Positions 26,238-36,468 of a stretch of 64,000 nucleotides of DNA are shown here, in pieces. Both the position numbers and the translations under genes were made by a program. This stretch comes from Chryseobacterium angstadtii. GTDB lineage: Bacteria > Bacteroidota > Bacteroidia > Flavobacteriales > Weeksellaceae. Where the stretch lies: contig NZ_LFND01000006.1 in the NCBI RefSeq assembly GCF_001045465.1, positions 434,001 to 498,000 on the forward strand. Reading direction: 5' to 3'. A model generated the notes under the pieces. It ran no database searches, was not told the origin of the DNA, and saw only the letters and a program-made list of their open reading frames with translations. Within the stretch, counting starts at the first letter, position 1, and every line of letters begins with the position of its first letter.

Positions 26238-28823
26238 ATGAAAAAAATCTACTTCATCGTTTGTATGATGATATGTTGTGCATTTCAGGCACAAATTGTG
26301 AATATTCCTGATCCTTATCTAAAATCAAAATTATTTACTTACGGAGCCACCAGTAATGCCGGCGGAACATTTATAACGCTTGACGCCAATGGCGATGGAG
26401 AAGTACAGGTATCGGAAGCAGCCATGGTTTATAAAATTGATATCAATAATCTTACAGATGCTGTAACAAGTTTATCCGGTCTGAATCAGTTTCCCAATCT
26501 AAACGAACTTGTCCTCACCAATCCTAATCTGCAGACCTATAATCTGGTGTTCAGCAATTATCCCAGTCTTCAGAAATTAAGATTTCTGGGAGGTGAAGTG
26601 GCCAATGTAACGGTTGAAAACTGTAATGCTTTAAATTTAGCGAGCCTCGGAGCCCATGGAAAAAACATCACCATCCAGAATACTTCGGTTCAGGAGGTTA
26701 AACTTCAAAATATAAACGCTGTTAGTATTTCTTCGGCACCCAATCTTAAAAAATTCTCTTTATTCGGGTCTACTCTGACTTCTTTAAATTTAAGTAATCT
26801 GCCTTTGCTTGAAGAAGTAAGTGTGACTGAAAACCCGTCGCTGGCAAGCATTAATTTTGCGGGAGATGTGGCATTGAAAAAATTAGAATTATTTCGTAAT
26901 CAACTAAGCGGTCTTAGCGTACCAAATCCTTCTCTCGTTAATTATTTAGCGATATCCACCAATCTTATCCAGACTTTTGATCCTACTCCTTATACCGGAT
27001 TGACGTATTTTGACATCCATCAAAACCAGCTTACAAGTTTGAATTTAAGTGCGAATCCTTTACTTTATGAAGTTTCAGTTTACGACAATGCATTAACAGC
27101 CTTAACGTTTAACAACAATAATAATTTACAGTATGTGTATGCCGGGAATAATCAGTTACAAAATATAGCGTTTAACCAAATTCCTAATATGAGAGGAATC
27201 CAGATTCAAAACAATCAGTTTGTCAATATTGATTTTTCACAGAATCTTCAAATGCTTTCTTTTGACTGCACAAGTAATCTAAATCTTAAAACGCTTAACA
27301 TAAAGAATGGAAAAGATAGTTTTAGTGGCTCAGGGTCTGCCTGTGCATTCAGCATTACCCCACAGTTACAGTACATCTGTATTGATCCGGGAGAAATTTA
27401 TGCGATTAATGCACTTCTGACACAATATAATCAGACGAATGTTGTAGTAAACTCCTATTGTTCTTTTACACCCGGAGGAAATTCTTATCTGTTTCAGGGG
27501 ACTGCAAGATATGACCAGAACGGAAACGGATGCGATGCCGGAGATCCTTCAAAACCGTTCCAGAAATTTAATCTTGTGAGCTCTGTCGCAGGATTATCCA
27601 GTGCTATAGCTAATGGCAGCGGCTCTTATGCAATGTACCTTCCGGCCGGAATCAATATCATTACACCGGTTTTGGAAAACCCGTCGTATTTTACGGTTTC
27701 GCCAACTTCAGTAAATATTACATTTCCTAATCAGCCTGCTCCTGTTACTCAAAATTTCTGTCTGGCAGCCAATGGAACCCATCATGATCTTGAAACAGTC
27801 ATTATGCCTATTACCATTGCGCGTCCGGGGTTTGATGCTCAATATAAAATTATTTATAAAAATAAAGGGACATCTGTACAATCAGGGACGCTGGTATTCA
27901 ATTACAACAATAATGTAGTGAATTACCTGACTTCAACCGTTGCTCCGAATTCACAATTGCCGGGAGCGCTCAACTGGGGTTTCAGCAATCTTCTTCCATT
28001 TGAAACCAGAGAAATAACCGTAAGTTTACGCTTAAATACTCCAACGCAAACTCCGCCTTTGAATGGTGGAAGTATTCTTCTGTACAATGCCCAAATCAAT
28101 GGAGCAACGGACGATACCCCTGCTGACAATCTGTTTACACTGAATCAAACGGTTGTGAATTCGTTTGACCCTAATGATAAAACCTGTCTGGAAGGAACTT
28201 CTATTTCACAGGCACAGGTAGGAAATTATGTTCATTATCTGATCCGATTTGAAAATACGGGAACTGCCAATGCTCAGAATATTGTGGTGAAAGATGTTAT
28301 AGATACTTCAAAGTTCGATTTATCAAGTTTAGTTTCCCTGAGTGGAAGTCATAATTTTGTAACAAAAGTGAACAGCCCGAATGTAGAATTTATTTTTGAA
28401 AATATTCAGCTTCCTTTTGATGATGCCAACAATGACGGGTATGTTTCGTTTAAGATTAAAACCAAATCTACTTTAACGGTTGGTGATACTTTCAGCAACA
28501 CCGCTCAAATTTATTTTGATTACAATGCACCTATCGTGACCAATACCTACACTACTTCAGTACAAAACACACTGGCAGCCTCTGAAGTGAACCCTACTAA
28601 AAATGATTTCAGTATTTATCCTAATCCGGTACAGGATATTCTTTACATTCAGTCTAAAGATGAGGTGATAAAAGCAGAAATCTATGATACCTCAGGAAGA
28701 ATTCTGAATACTGCAGGAGTAAAAAACAATTCTATCCCTGTTTCTGAGCTGGCGAAAGGAAATTATATCATCAGACTCTCTACAAAAAATAAAGTGATGA
28801 TGCTTAAATTCATTAAGGCATAG
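26238..28823 (+). CDS. Leucine-rich repeat T9SS surface protein A
   Basis: 861 residues. A signal peptide (1-18) is followed by the start motif 'IVNIPDPYLKSKL' and a Ca-binding-like 'DANGDGEVQVSEA'. Residues about 75-390 are leucine-rich repeats ('LTSLNLSNLPLLEEV', 'LTALTFNNNNNLQYV'). A beta-rich region comes next, then a conserved 'ARNIVVKD'-type domain ('FDPNDKTCLEG', 'LIRFENTGTANAQNI', 'IYFDYNAPIVTN') and a T9SS type A sorting domain ('IYPNPVQDILYI'). It should be secreted and surface-anchored. It is a close paralogue of 29182-31653; function unknown. Confidence 0.87.
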   Translation: MKKIYFIVCMMICCAFQAQIVNIPDPYLKSKLFTYGATSNAGGTFITLDANGDGEVQVSEAAMVYKIDINNLTDAVTSLSGLNQFPNLNELVLTNPNLQTYNLVFSNYPSLQKLRFLGGEVANVTVENCNALNLASLGAHGKNITIQNTSVQEVKLQNINAVSISSAPNLKKFSLFGSTLTSLNLSNLPLLEEVSVTENPSLASINFAGDVALKKLELFRNQLSGLSVPNPSLVNYLAISTNLIQTFDPTPYTGLTYFDIHQNQLTSLNLSANPLLYEVSVYDNALTALTFNNNNNLQYVYAGNNQLQNIAFNQIPNMRGIQIQNNQFVNIDFSQNLQMLSFDCTSNLNLKTLNIKNGKDSFSGSGSACAFSITPQLQYICIDPGEIYAINALLTQYNQTNVVVNSYCSFTPGGNSYLFQGTARYDQNGNGCDAGDPSKPFQKFNLVSSVAGLSSAIANGSGSYAMYLPAGINIITPVLENPSYFTVSPTSVNITFPNQPAPVTQNFCLAANGTHHDLETVIMPITIARPGFDAQYKIIYKNKGTSVQSGTLVFNYNNNVVNYLTSTVAPNSQLPGALNWGFSNLLPFETREITVSLRLNTPTQTPPLNGGSILLYNAQINGATDDTPADNLFTLNQTVVNSFDPNDKTCLEGTSISQAQVGNYVHYLIRFENTGTANAQNIVVKDVIDTSKFDLSSLVSLSGSHNFVTKVNSPNVEFIFENIQLPFDDANNDGYVSFKIKTKSTLTVGDTFSNTAQIYFDYNAPIVTNTYTTSVQNTLAASEVNPTKNDFSIYPNPVQDILYIQSKDEVIKAEIYDTSGRILNTAGVKNNSIPVSELAKGNYIIRLSTKNKVMMLKFIKA

Positions 28824-28849
28824 AAATAATGAATCCGATATATTTTAAA

Positions 28850-28876
28850 AGCTGTGATATTCTCACGGCTTTTTTT
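28850..28876 (+). terminator. Terminator after LRR protein A
   Basis: An 8-bp stem AGCTGTGA/TCACGGCT (one T-G pair), loop TATTC, six Ts. Confidence 0.85.
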
Positions 28877-28933
28877 GGCTGTCTTTATTATCCATGTCAA
28901 GGTTTTGAAACTTGACAAGGATGGGTGGATCAA

Positions 28934-28993
28934 TTTTGGCTAAAGCCGATTGGTATTGATTTTATTATCATTAAGCGGGCTAAAGCCTGCTCT
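28934..28993. repeat. GGCTAAAGCC double-hairpin repeat, copy 2
   Basis: TTTTGGCTAAAGCC, 27 bases, AAGCGGGCTAAAGCCTGC, matching copy 1 at 18297. It lies between the two paralogous LRR genes; the remaining 28994-29181 is A+T-rich without a visible gene. Confidence 0.8.
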
Positions 28994-29181
28994 TATTCAC
29001 GCCATATTTTTGTACGCACAACCATTTATGTAAATAAAATTAACACAAAACAACTATTTAAATAATATAATTAAACAAAACTCAATAAAATCAATTTTAT
29101 ATAAAATAATAAAAACTAAAAAGTAATTATTTTTCATAATATAATTTTTTATATATTTATCAAAACAAATATCACTAAACC

Positions 29182-31653
29182 ATGAAAAATTTCTATTTTT
29201 TTGTGCTATTCCTGGCGCAATTACCTGTCACGGCACAGATTGTGAACATTCCGGATCCTCAGTTTAAGGCTTTATTGCTTTCAGGAAACACCAGCAACCA
29301 TGTGACGCAGAATATGGCCAACAGTTGGACGAATATTGACACCAATAATGACGGTGAAATACAGCTTTCAGAAGCCGCCAACATCAAGAGCATTAATATT
29401 TACAGCTATACCAGCGGCACTTTTATTCAGCTCTCTTCCATTGTGGGTATAAAATCATTCACCAATCTTCAAAATCTGGACATATCCGATACTCAGAATC
29501 TTCTTTCCGTAGACGTTAGTGGTATGCCAGCACTCCGGTCAGCCACTTTTAATAACAATATCAACATGACTTCTGCTAATTTTGCGGGTTGTCTCTTACT
29601 GGAAAACATAGGAGTAAGAAAAGCCAACATCGTCAATCTGGATGTCTCCAATCTTCCGAAAATGAATATTCTGGACTGTACGGGAGGAAAAGTACAAACC
29701 ATCAATTATTCGGGAAGTACAACCATGAAATCTCTGCTTTGCAGTGACAATAAAATTTCCAGTATTAATCTAAGCCCGCTGGCTGATTTACAAACACTTA
29801 ATATTTCCGGGAATTTACTGACCACTCTGAATGTAAGTAATTTAACAAAGCTTGAAAATCTGACTTGCTCGGCTAATCAGCTTACCTCCATCAATCTTCA
29901 GAATACACCTAAATTGAAATCGCTGGAAGCCAGCTATAATAATCTGTCTACTCTCAGCATACCTCAGAGTCCGCTGTTAAATTATATAAGGGCTATCAAC
30001 AACCAGTTTACGAGCATTAATCTTTCGACTGTCCCTTTACTACAGGTAGCTGCCCTTAATAACAATCAGCTTACTACACTTGACATAAGCCAGAACACTA
30101 TTTTGAATTCGCTCAGTATTTCCAACAACAATCTACAGAGTTTGTTTATAAAAAACGGAAGGCTTACAAGCGCGACTTATCAAAACAACCCTAATTTGAG
30201 CTATATCTGTTGTGATGATTCGGAAGTGAATAGCATCATCAGTCAGAATGCAACCTACGGATACAATAATGTGGCGGTTAATTCTTACTGCTCCTTTACT
30301 CCCGGCGGGACTTTCTATACCGTGAAAGGAAACATCCGATATGATATGAACGGAAACGGCTGCGATCCTGCAGATCTGAATATGGCATTCCAGAAATTTA
30401 CGATCGCCAGCGGAACCACTACAGGAAGCCTGGTTGCAGACCAAACAGGAAATTATACGATTCCATTACAGGCAGGATCTCACGTTCTGACTCCTATTCT
30501 TGAAAACCCGGCTTATTTTACTATTTCTCCACCGTCTTCTACGGTAAATTTCCCGACGCAAGCGAGTCCATTAACCCAGGATTTCTGTATCACTGCTAAT
30601 GGTTCGCATCCTGATCTTGAAATTGTCATTATTCCACTTGATTCTGCAGTACCAGGATTTGAATCGGATTATAAAATTGTCTATAAAAATAAAGGAACCA
30701 CCACGCAGTCCGGAACCATAGTATATAGTTTCAATGATAATGTGATGGATTTTATGAATGCTACAGTGACGCCAAATTCACAATCAACAGGAAATCTAAG
30801 CTGGAATTTCACAGGACTTCTTCCTTTTGAAACCAAAGAAATCAAGGTTAAATTTGAAATGAATACGCCTACGGATACTCCGCCTTTAAATGATGGTGAT
30901 ATTCTTCATTATACAGCTCAAATCAATGGAGCAACGGATGATACCCCTACTGACAATACATTTACACTGAACCAGACGGTAGTCAACTCTATGGATCCTA
31001 ATGACAAAGCCTGTCTTGAAGGAACTCTGATCGCAGAAAACCAGGTAGGAGATTATGTACATTATCTGATCCGATTTGAAAACAACGGTACAGCCAATGC
31101 AAGAAATATTGTTGTGAAAGACGAGATTGATGCTTCAAAATTTGATATGTCTACGCTGGTTCCTTTAAGCGGAAGCCACAGTTTTGTAACAAGAATGTCC
31201 GGAAACAATGTAACGGAATTTATTTTTGAGAACATCCAGCTTCCATTTGATGATGAACACAACGACGGATATGTTTCTTTCAAAATCAAAACAAAATCTA
31301 CTTTAACGTCGGGTGATATATTCAGCAATACGGCTAAAATCTATTTCGATTATAACGCTCCGATTGTTACCAACACATTTACAACTGCCGTAAGAGGTAT
31401 TCTGGCCACAGCAGAAACCAAAGCAGATCAAAATAGTATGATGCTTTATCCAAATCCGGTACAGGATATCTTATACATCAAATCTGCTGAAGAGATTATT
31501 AAAGTGGAGGTTTATGATGCATCAGGAAGGGTCCTGAATACAACAGGTGTAAAAAACAATTCCATCAATGTATCTGAACTGGCCAAAGGAAACTATATCA
31601 TTAAGCTGTTTACGAAAGGTAAAACAATGACTCAAAGGTTTATTAAAAATTAA
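29182..31653 (+). CDS. Leucine-rich repeat T9SS surface protein B
   Basis: 823 residues with the same plan as the gene before it: signal peptide, 'IVNIPDPQFKALLL', 'DTNNDGEIQLSEAA', leucine-rich repeats (about 85-365, 'LTTLNVSNLTKLENL'), 'SYCSFTPGG' linker, conserved beta domain ('MDPNDKACLEG', 'IYFDYNAPIVTN') and T9SS sorting domain ('LYPNPVQDILYI', 'LAKGNYIIKLF'). The C-terminal 400 residues are much closer to protein A than the repeats are, as expected after a tandem duplication with diversification of the recognition surface. Confidence 0.87.
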   Translation: MKNFYFFVLFLAQLPVTAQIVNIPDPQFKALLLSGNTSNHVTQNMANSWTNIDTNNDGEIQLSEAANIKSINIYSYTSGTFIQLSSIVGIKSFTNLQNLDISDTQNLLSVDVSGMPALRSATFNNNINMTSANFAGCLLLENIGVRKANIVNLDVSNLPKMNILDCTGGKVQTINYSGSTTMKSLLCSDNKISSINLSPLADLQTLNISGNLLTTLNVSNLTKLENLTCSANQLTSINLQNTPKLKSLEASYNNLSTLSIPQSPLLNYIRAINNQFTSINLSTVPLLQVAALNNNQLTTLDISQNTILNSLSISNNNLQSLFIKNGRLTSATYQNNPNLSYICCDDSEVNSIISQNATYGYNNVAVNSYCSFTPGGTFYTVKGNIRYDMNGNGCDPADLNMAFQKFTIASGTTTGSLVADQTGNYTIPLQAGSHVLTPILENPAYFTISPPSSTVNFPTQASPLTQDFCITANGSHPDLEIVIIPLDSAVPGFESDYKIVYKNKGTTTQSGTIVYSFNDNVMDFMNATVTPNSQSTGNLSWNFTGLLPFETKEIKVKFEMNTPTDTPPLNDGDILHYTAQINGATDDTPTDNTFTLNQTVVNSMDPNDKACLEGTLIAENQVGDYVHYLIRFENNGTANARNIVVKDEIDASKFDMSTLVPLSGSHSFVTRMSGNNVTEFIFENIQLPFDDEHNDGYVSFKIKTKSTLTSGDIFSNTAKIYFDYNAPIVTNTFTTAVRGILATAETKADQNSMMLYPNPVQDILYIKSAEEIIKVEVYDASGRVLNTTGVKNNSINVSELAKGNYIIKLFTKGKTMTQRFIKN

Positions 31654-31680
31654 GCTAATAACCGTGATTTATATGGATAG

Positions 31681-31708
31681 GGCTGTGAAAAATTTCACAG
31701 CCTTTTTT
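31681..31708 (+). terminator. Terminator after LRR protein B, possibly bidirectional
   Basis: A 10-bp stem GGCTGTGAAA/TTTCACAGCC with loop AA and six Ts. The convergent gene stops at 31714. Confidence 0.9.
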
Positions 31709-31713
31709 ATTTC

Positions 31714-32118
31714 TTACGATCCAAATCCGAAAATAAGTGACACCAAAACGTAAAAAACAAAAGCAAGCAGAGGACATCCAAAAAATGCAGCAACTGTGAA
31801 TACAAAGATGTAAGTCCCGTAGTTTTTAGCTGACAAAAACATCCTGGTAACCATATTATGAATAAATAAAAGAAAAAAGGCATAAACGACCAGCAAAATA
31901 TTGGAAAACAGAAGAAAAAGAAAGAAGTCTCCGATATCATTTACCAGATCATCAGAATGTATAAGACTCAAGAATATGGAAGTTACCAAAAGAAAAGCCG
32001 AGAAAGAAAGTATTACAGACAACATCTTACTTTTCCAGTTAAGATTATCAGAAAATACGAAATAATACAGATTGGCTGCAGCGAATATAAACAGTATGTA
32101 AATGATGAATCCCAGCAT
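31714..32118 (-). CDS. Small integral membrane protein, unknown
   Basis: 134 residues, about four membrane segments (5-22, 34-52, 66-86, 103-130), hardly any soluble part. No family recognised. It follows the 32200-33639 lipoprotein gene on the same strand, 81 bases apart. Confidence 0.65.
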   Translation of the reverse strand: MLGFIIYILFIFAAANLYYFVFSDNLNWKSKMLSVILSFSAFLLVTSIFLSLIHSDDLVNDIGDFFLFLLFSNILLVVYAFFLLFIHNMVTRMFLSAKNYGTYIFVFTVAAFFGCPLLAFVFYVLVSLIFGFGS

Positions 32119-32199
32119 AGTTATAAAAACCTTGATTGTAACTTCGTTTACTGTCAGCTAACTATAAAAACCATTAATTTAAAAACAAGAATCATATAA

Positions 32200-33639
32200 T
32201 TATTCTTTAATATTATGGTCTTTGATAAAACTTTTATAGCTCTTTTCCCATACCGGAGATTCTTTAAATTCCGCTTTCCTCTGAACGACAAGGGATGCCC
32301 CTTCATTAAAAAGTTTTTCATCATTCAACATTTTCACGCCTTTCATGATAATGAGAATCCCATAGGCACTTTCATTATTTTTTATTCTGTCCAGGATCAG
32401 ATCTTTATTTTGCAGGATCACATGATGGTCTTTCATTTGGGAAATAAAGTTATCAAAGTCAAGATCATCCATATTCTGAAGTGAATTTTTCACCGCTTTT
32501 TCATAGACTTCCTGAGAGATTCTTTTTGTTTTTTCTAGTAATGTGACAAGTCTTAGGGTGCTGTCAAAAGTCATTTCACCGGATACATAATCTGCAACAT
32601 GGTCCATATCATATGCGTTTACGGCAATAATTTCCGCTTCTCCCGGTTTCATAAACCCATCTAACAGAAATTTTGCTGTTTCTTTTTGAGTATGTGTTTT
32701 TTCATACTCCTCCAGAATATGAAAAGAAATAATCTTATCCGTTATCCAAAGATCTGCCAGTGCAGCATTATACAACGGACATTTTTTCATAGAAATCTGC
32801 TGATAGAGGAAAGACAGGCAATTGCCGCCGCAATCTCTTCCTTCATTGATTTTCTTATTATTTTCAATTGCTTTGATGACAATTTCTTTAGCTTCTTCAC
32901 TGCAGAATTCGGCTAATGCAAACATGTAAGGAAAATCGGAAGAATCGGTAATATGCTCCTTCATGAACGGTAAAAATTTCGGATCCGGAAACTCTTCAAT
33001 AGCCCGGTAAGATTGATTCCCAAAGCTTTTAATAAGGTCTATATCATCAGGATTTTTGTATTTCGCAAGATTCACAAGCAGTATCGGTGACTTCGTATCT
33101 ATTACTATCTTTCTGATTTTCGAATAGGTATCATTATTCGTAGGTAAATCATAGGTTAAAGCTTCCAAAAGATCCTCATTAACAGGACTGGAATTCAGAG
33201 CAGCAGATACCATTTCACTGTGAAGATCATCTTTTTCTTTTTCTGAAAAAACATCGCCCACAGAGACTGCTTCAAAAATATAGGCAGGTAAAAGATGTTC
33301 ACCTACCATACAACCCGTTCTATAAGTTAACTTCTCCTTTGAATGAAGGTTTTTCTTAAAAATGTACAGTATTTTTCCACTTTCTTTTTTATTAGCCAGA
33401 ACATCAATGGCTGCTACTTTTATGTAAACATTTTTCCCTTTTTCTGCTAAGAATACAAGTTCTTCCGGAGTTGCTTCTTCAAAAAGTGATTTTTCAATCT
33501 TTTTTATTTCTTCATCATCACTTGAATAGGCTAATCTTGTTTTTTCGAGAGGTTTAATGATCGTTGCCGTTCTCTTTGAAATCTGGGAACAGGCGCAGAA
33601 AAAGAACAGGAATAATAACAGGCTGATCGGTCTTTTCAT
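32200..33639 (-). CDS. Large lipoprotein with HEAT-like helices, unknown
   Basis: 479 residues. Signal with lipobox 'FFFCACS'. After residue 40 the protein is almost entirely helical, with repeated motifs such as 'ATPEELVFLAEKGKNVYIKV' and 'PILLVNLAKYKNPDDIDLI', suggestive of HEAT/ARM-like repeats. Two cysteine-rich spots ('GRDCGGNC', 'KKCPLYN') could form a disulphide or metal site. I do not recognise the family. It is probably anchored on the periplasmic face of a membrane. Confidence 0.75.
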   Translation of the reverse strand: MKRPISLLLFLFFFCACSQISKRTATIIKPLEKTRLAYSSDDEEIKKIEKSLFEEATPEELVFLAEKGKNVYIKVAAIDVLANKKESGKILYIFKKNLHSKEKLTYRTGCMVGEHLLPAYIFEAVSVGDVFSEKEKDDLHSEMVSAALNSSPVNEDLLEALTYDLPTNNDTYSKIRKIVIDTKSPILLVNLAKYKNPDDIDLIKSFGNQSYRAIEEFPDPKFLPFMKEHITDSSDFPYMFALAEFCSEEAKEIVIKAIENNKKINEGRDCGGNCLSFLYQQISMKKCPLYNAALADLWITDKIISFHILEEYEKTHTQKETAKFLLDGFMKPGEAEIIAVNAYDMDHVADYVSGEMTFDSTLRLVTLLEKTKRISQEVYEKAVKNSLQNMDDLDFDNFISQMKDHHVILQNKDLILDRIKNNESAYGILIIMKGVKMLNDEKLFNEGASLVVQRKAEFKESPVWEKSYKSFIKDHNIKE

Positions 33640-33693
33640 GGAATGGTTTTGCTAGTTTGCAAATGTAAAAGAATTTTCTTCCAATCTCTTACT

Positions 33694-34203
33694 TTAATGT
33701 AAAACAGAAGGCATTCTGTTCTTTAAAGCTTCCTGAAAAAACTGAATCTGCTCAGGGGTAAGGTTCTGTAGATAAATAGTCCGCTTTCCATTTACCAAAA
33801 AGTTCGGATAGGATAATAAAGTAACTGTATTTTTGTGTATGCTGAAAGATCTTAATCCAGTGGGGCTTTTTGTATTCTTTTTATCGAAATAAAAGGTCAG
33901 GTTAATAAAACGTGCCGGAATAAAATAAAAGTCTTTCGGGAATAAAAAAACAGAATTTTGATTCAAAAGGATATCAAAACGGCACCAGCGAAAGCTCTTT
34001 TTCAAAACCCCTTTATCTGTAACAATCTTTCCATTAATGTTTTTTAATATTCTGGAATCTGGCTGTTTATATTTAGTGATTATTTTTTTATTCTGAAAAT
34101 AGAAAAAGATTCCCGGTATAATTAGAGATGCAATACAGATGGGAATGAAGTAATCGAAGATATGATCAAACATTAGAAATAAGGTAATCAAATTATTTTT
34201 CAA
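33694..34203 (-). CDS. Membrane-anchored protein, unknown
   Basis: 169 residues with one N-terminal membrane segment ('IPICIASLIIPGIFFYF') and a soluble C-terminal domain with basic/aromatic strands ('SRILKNINGKIVTDKG', 'GKRTIYLQNLTPEQIQFFQ'), like PH-type or YcxB-type domains. The ATG at 34203 overlaps the upstream gene; an internal ATG at 34173 is an alternative. Probably an operon with 34193-34702. Function unknown. Confidence 0.6.
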   Translation of the reverse strand: MKNNLITLFLMFDHIFDYFIPICIASLIIPGIFFYFQNKKIITKYKQPDSRILKNINGKIVTDKGVLKKSFRWCRFDILLNQNSVFLFPKDFYFIPARFINLTFYFDKKNTKSPTGLRSFSIHKNTVTLLSYPNFLVNGKRTIYLQNLTPEQIQFFQEALKNRMPSVLH

Positions 34204-34702
34204 GCCTCCAATTGTCTAGAACTAATGTAATAATCACATCATTCCACATCTCAAAACTTTTAAGCTTTGAACGCACCGGAATAATAGAAGTTTTGATCCA
34301 TTCATTTCTACCGACAATATACATCATAGCATCATAATGTAGCATTTTATTGAAGGGATTACTTACTTCAAGAGTCATTCCTGTATTTTCCTTCTCTTCA
34401 GTATTTTGCAAAAATTCTATTTCTATCGTTTTGGATGGATTTTTATTTTCTCTCACAACCTTCATTGATTCTATTATTCCTTCTTTTATTTCAGCTTCTA
34501 CAAAAACATGCTCACCGGGATAAATCTGAAGTGTATTCTCTTTTACAAAATATTTGGATTTCTTAACCTCCTGCTGATAAAACCTAACAGAGTCTACAGC
34601 CAGTTTTAGGGTAAATGCTTCTCGAGATTCTCTGTCATTTTGAGCAAAACAAATATTAGCTGACAAGCACAGCAACAGGATAATCAGATCTTTTATTTTC
34701 AT
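34193..34702 (-). CDS. Exported protein, unknown
   Basis: 169 residues from 'MKIKDLIILLLCLSANICFAQ', a clean Sec signal; an earlier ATG at 34738 would put 12 extra residues before it. The mature domain is beta-rich ('GEHVFVEAEIKEGIIESMKV', 'TGMTLEVSNPFNKMLHYDAM'). I do not recognise it. It overlaps the next gene by 11 bases, so the two are likely translated together. Confidence 0.65.
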   Translation of the reverse strand: MKIKDLIILLLCLSANICFAQNDRESREAFTLKLAVDSVRFYQQEVKKSKYFVKENTLQIYPGEHVFVEAEIKEGIIESMKVVRENKNPSKTIEIEFLQNTEEKENTGMTLEVSNPFNKMLHYDAMMYIVGRNEWIKTSIIPVRSKLKSFEMWNDVIITLVLDNWRLEK

Positions 34703-34747
34703 AGCTAATGTTGAAACCCAAATATATAAAATTTCCACCTTTAACTA

Positions 34748-36463
34748 TTATGCTACCGGCAGCCTGAAATAAAAAGTACTTCCCTGATTTGGGGAGCTCT
34801 CCACTCCTATTTCGCCGTCCTGTTTTTCTATAAAATTTTTGGAAATAGCCAGTCCCAGGCCTGTTCCGTTCTGATGTTCTCCCGGGACCTGAAAATAACG
34901 TTCAAAAATCTGGCGATGGTATTTTTCATCAATTCCGCTTCCGGTATCGGTAATGCTGAACCGGATCATGGAATCTTGTTTTTCCACCTTAATTTCTATG
35001 TTTTCATCCTGGAAGGAATGTTTTACCGCATTGGTTAAAAAATTATTGATTACCCATACGGTTTTGTCGAAATCCGCATTGACGAAATCATCTTTGCTTG
35101 TAAGGTATTCCGTTTTGATCTGAATATTTTTCTGTTCAGCCAGCTTTTCTACGTTTTTCACAGCGGTCTCTACCATTTCTTTTGGGGAACATTTTTCAAC
35201 GGTCAGGCGGATATTTCCGGTTTCAACCTGTGACAGATTCAGAAGTTCTCCTGTAATGTTAAGCAAACGCTGTCCGTCGTCATTAATTCCTTTCAACAAT
35301 TCTTTCTGCTGATCATTCAGTTCTCCAAATTTTTGATTCCCAAGAAGCTGTACACCCATTTTTATGGCAGATATTGGAGTTTTCAATTCGTGTGAAATAG
35401 TCGCTATAAAATTCGTTTTAGCAAAATCGAGTTCTTTGAAAGGGGTAATATTTCTCAACAGAATTACTTTTCCGATATATTTTGTCTCTTTTTCTCCGGT
35501 TTTTATAATGTTGATGGGAACAATATCCTGTTCAAAATAATTTTCTTTATTGTCACGAACTATTTTGATAGGCTCTTTTACCGGATGGTCAATATTTTTA
35601 AGCAGTTCACGCATCAGATCATTATTGACAGCCACTTCATGAGCAGTTTTACCAATAATGTCTTCTTTATGGAGGCTGGTAATTTTCAAAGCTTCATCAT
35701 TAATCATATAGATAAAATGGTTTTCATCCAGTCCAATAACGGCATCGTGCATATTATTCACCAAAGTTTCAATTCTCTTTTTATCCATTAATTGTTTGGA
35801 CAGGCTGCTGCTTTCGTATTCCTGAAGTTTTTCCGCCATAGTATTAAAAGAATCCGCAAGACTGTTGAATTCCTCACTGCCTTTAAAATGAACCCTCTCA
35901 TTATAGTTTTTAGCAGCAATCTGCCGGATACTGAATGTGAGCTGATTGATAGGTTCTGCAATGGTCTGCGGAAGATTAAACAACAGAATAAAAGCGATCA
36001 GAAAACATACGGTTCCCAGACTTACGATCCAGAAATTGGCATTTTCGGCAGTAATGATAGCAATATCACTTTTCCGTTCTATCCCTTTCATATTCAGGGA
36101 CATGATTTTAGATAAATCTTCACGGATCAGTTTCTCTTTTTCCGGAGAAGGATGTTCCAGATAACTTTTGAAATGCAGGTTCAGATTTTGGGTAGCTTCT
36201 TTCTCTCCGAATTCTGTGAGGTTTTTTTCCTGCAAATTACTGTTTTTCTGAAAATTGGCAACCGCTACAACGCTGTCCGTACTTATTTTATCCAGAGCCA
36301 GCAACATATTTTTAGAAAATTCAAGGCTGTTATAATTGGCTGTGAGGATTTTTTCCGTGTCAGACTTCAGTTTATGGATATAGACGGATCCTATGACCGA
36401 CATGAGAACGATCAGTAAAAATAAAAGACCTACGCCTAGGGTGAGTTTTGTTTTAAGTTTCAT
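34748..36463 (-). CDS. Sensor histidine kinase of the Kdp locus
   Basis: 571 residues: TM1 (8-30), periplasmic helices, TM2 (about 145-168), HAMP ('AEPINQLTFSIRQIAAKNY'), PAS domain (about 235-345), HisKA with 'ATISHELKTP' near 355, N box 'WVINNFLTNAVKH' and G2 'GTGLGLAIS'. It lacks the KdpD turbine and USP domains, which are in the gene 5 bases upstream. The pair therefore replaces one full-length KdpD. The partner is probably the sigma54-type regulator at 44258, as no OmpR-type KdpE is present. Confidence 0.9.
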   Translation of the reverse strand: MKLKTKLTLGVGLLFLLIVLMSVIGSVYIHKLKSDTEKILTANYNSLEFSKNMLLALDKISTDSVVAVANFQKNSNLQEKNLTEFGEKEATQNLNLHFKSYLEHPSPEKEKLIREDLSKIMSLNMKGIERKSDIAIITAENANFWIVSLGTVCFLIAFILLFNLPQTIAEPINQLTFSIRQIAAKNYNERVHFKGSEEFNSLADSFNTMAEKLQEYESSSLSKQLMDKKRIETLVNNMHDAVIGLDENHFIYMINDEALKITSLHKEDIIGKTAHEVAVNNDLMRELLKNIDHPVKEPIKIVRDNKENYFEQDIVPINIIKTGEKETKYIGKVILLRNITPFKELDFAKTNFIATISHELKTPISAIKMGVQLLGNQKFGELNDQQKELLKGINDDGQRLLNITGELLNLSQVETGNIRLTVEKCSPKEMVETAVKNVEKLAEQKNIQIKTEYLTSKDDFVNADFDKTVWVINNFLTNAVKHSFQDENIEIKVEKQDSMIRFSITDTGSGIDEKYHRQIFERYFQVPGEHQNGTGLGLAISKNFIEKQDGEIGVESSPNQGSTFYFRLPVA

Positions 36464-36468
36464 TATTT

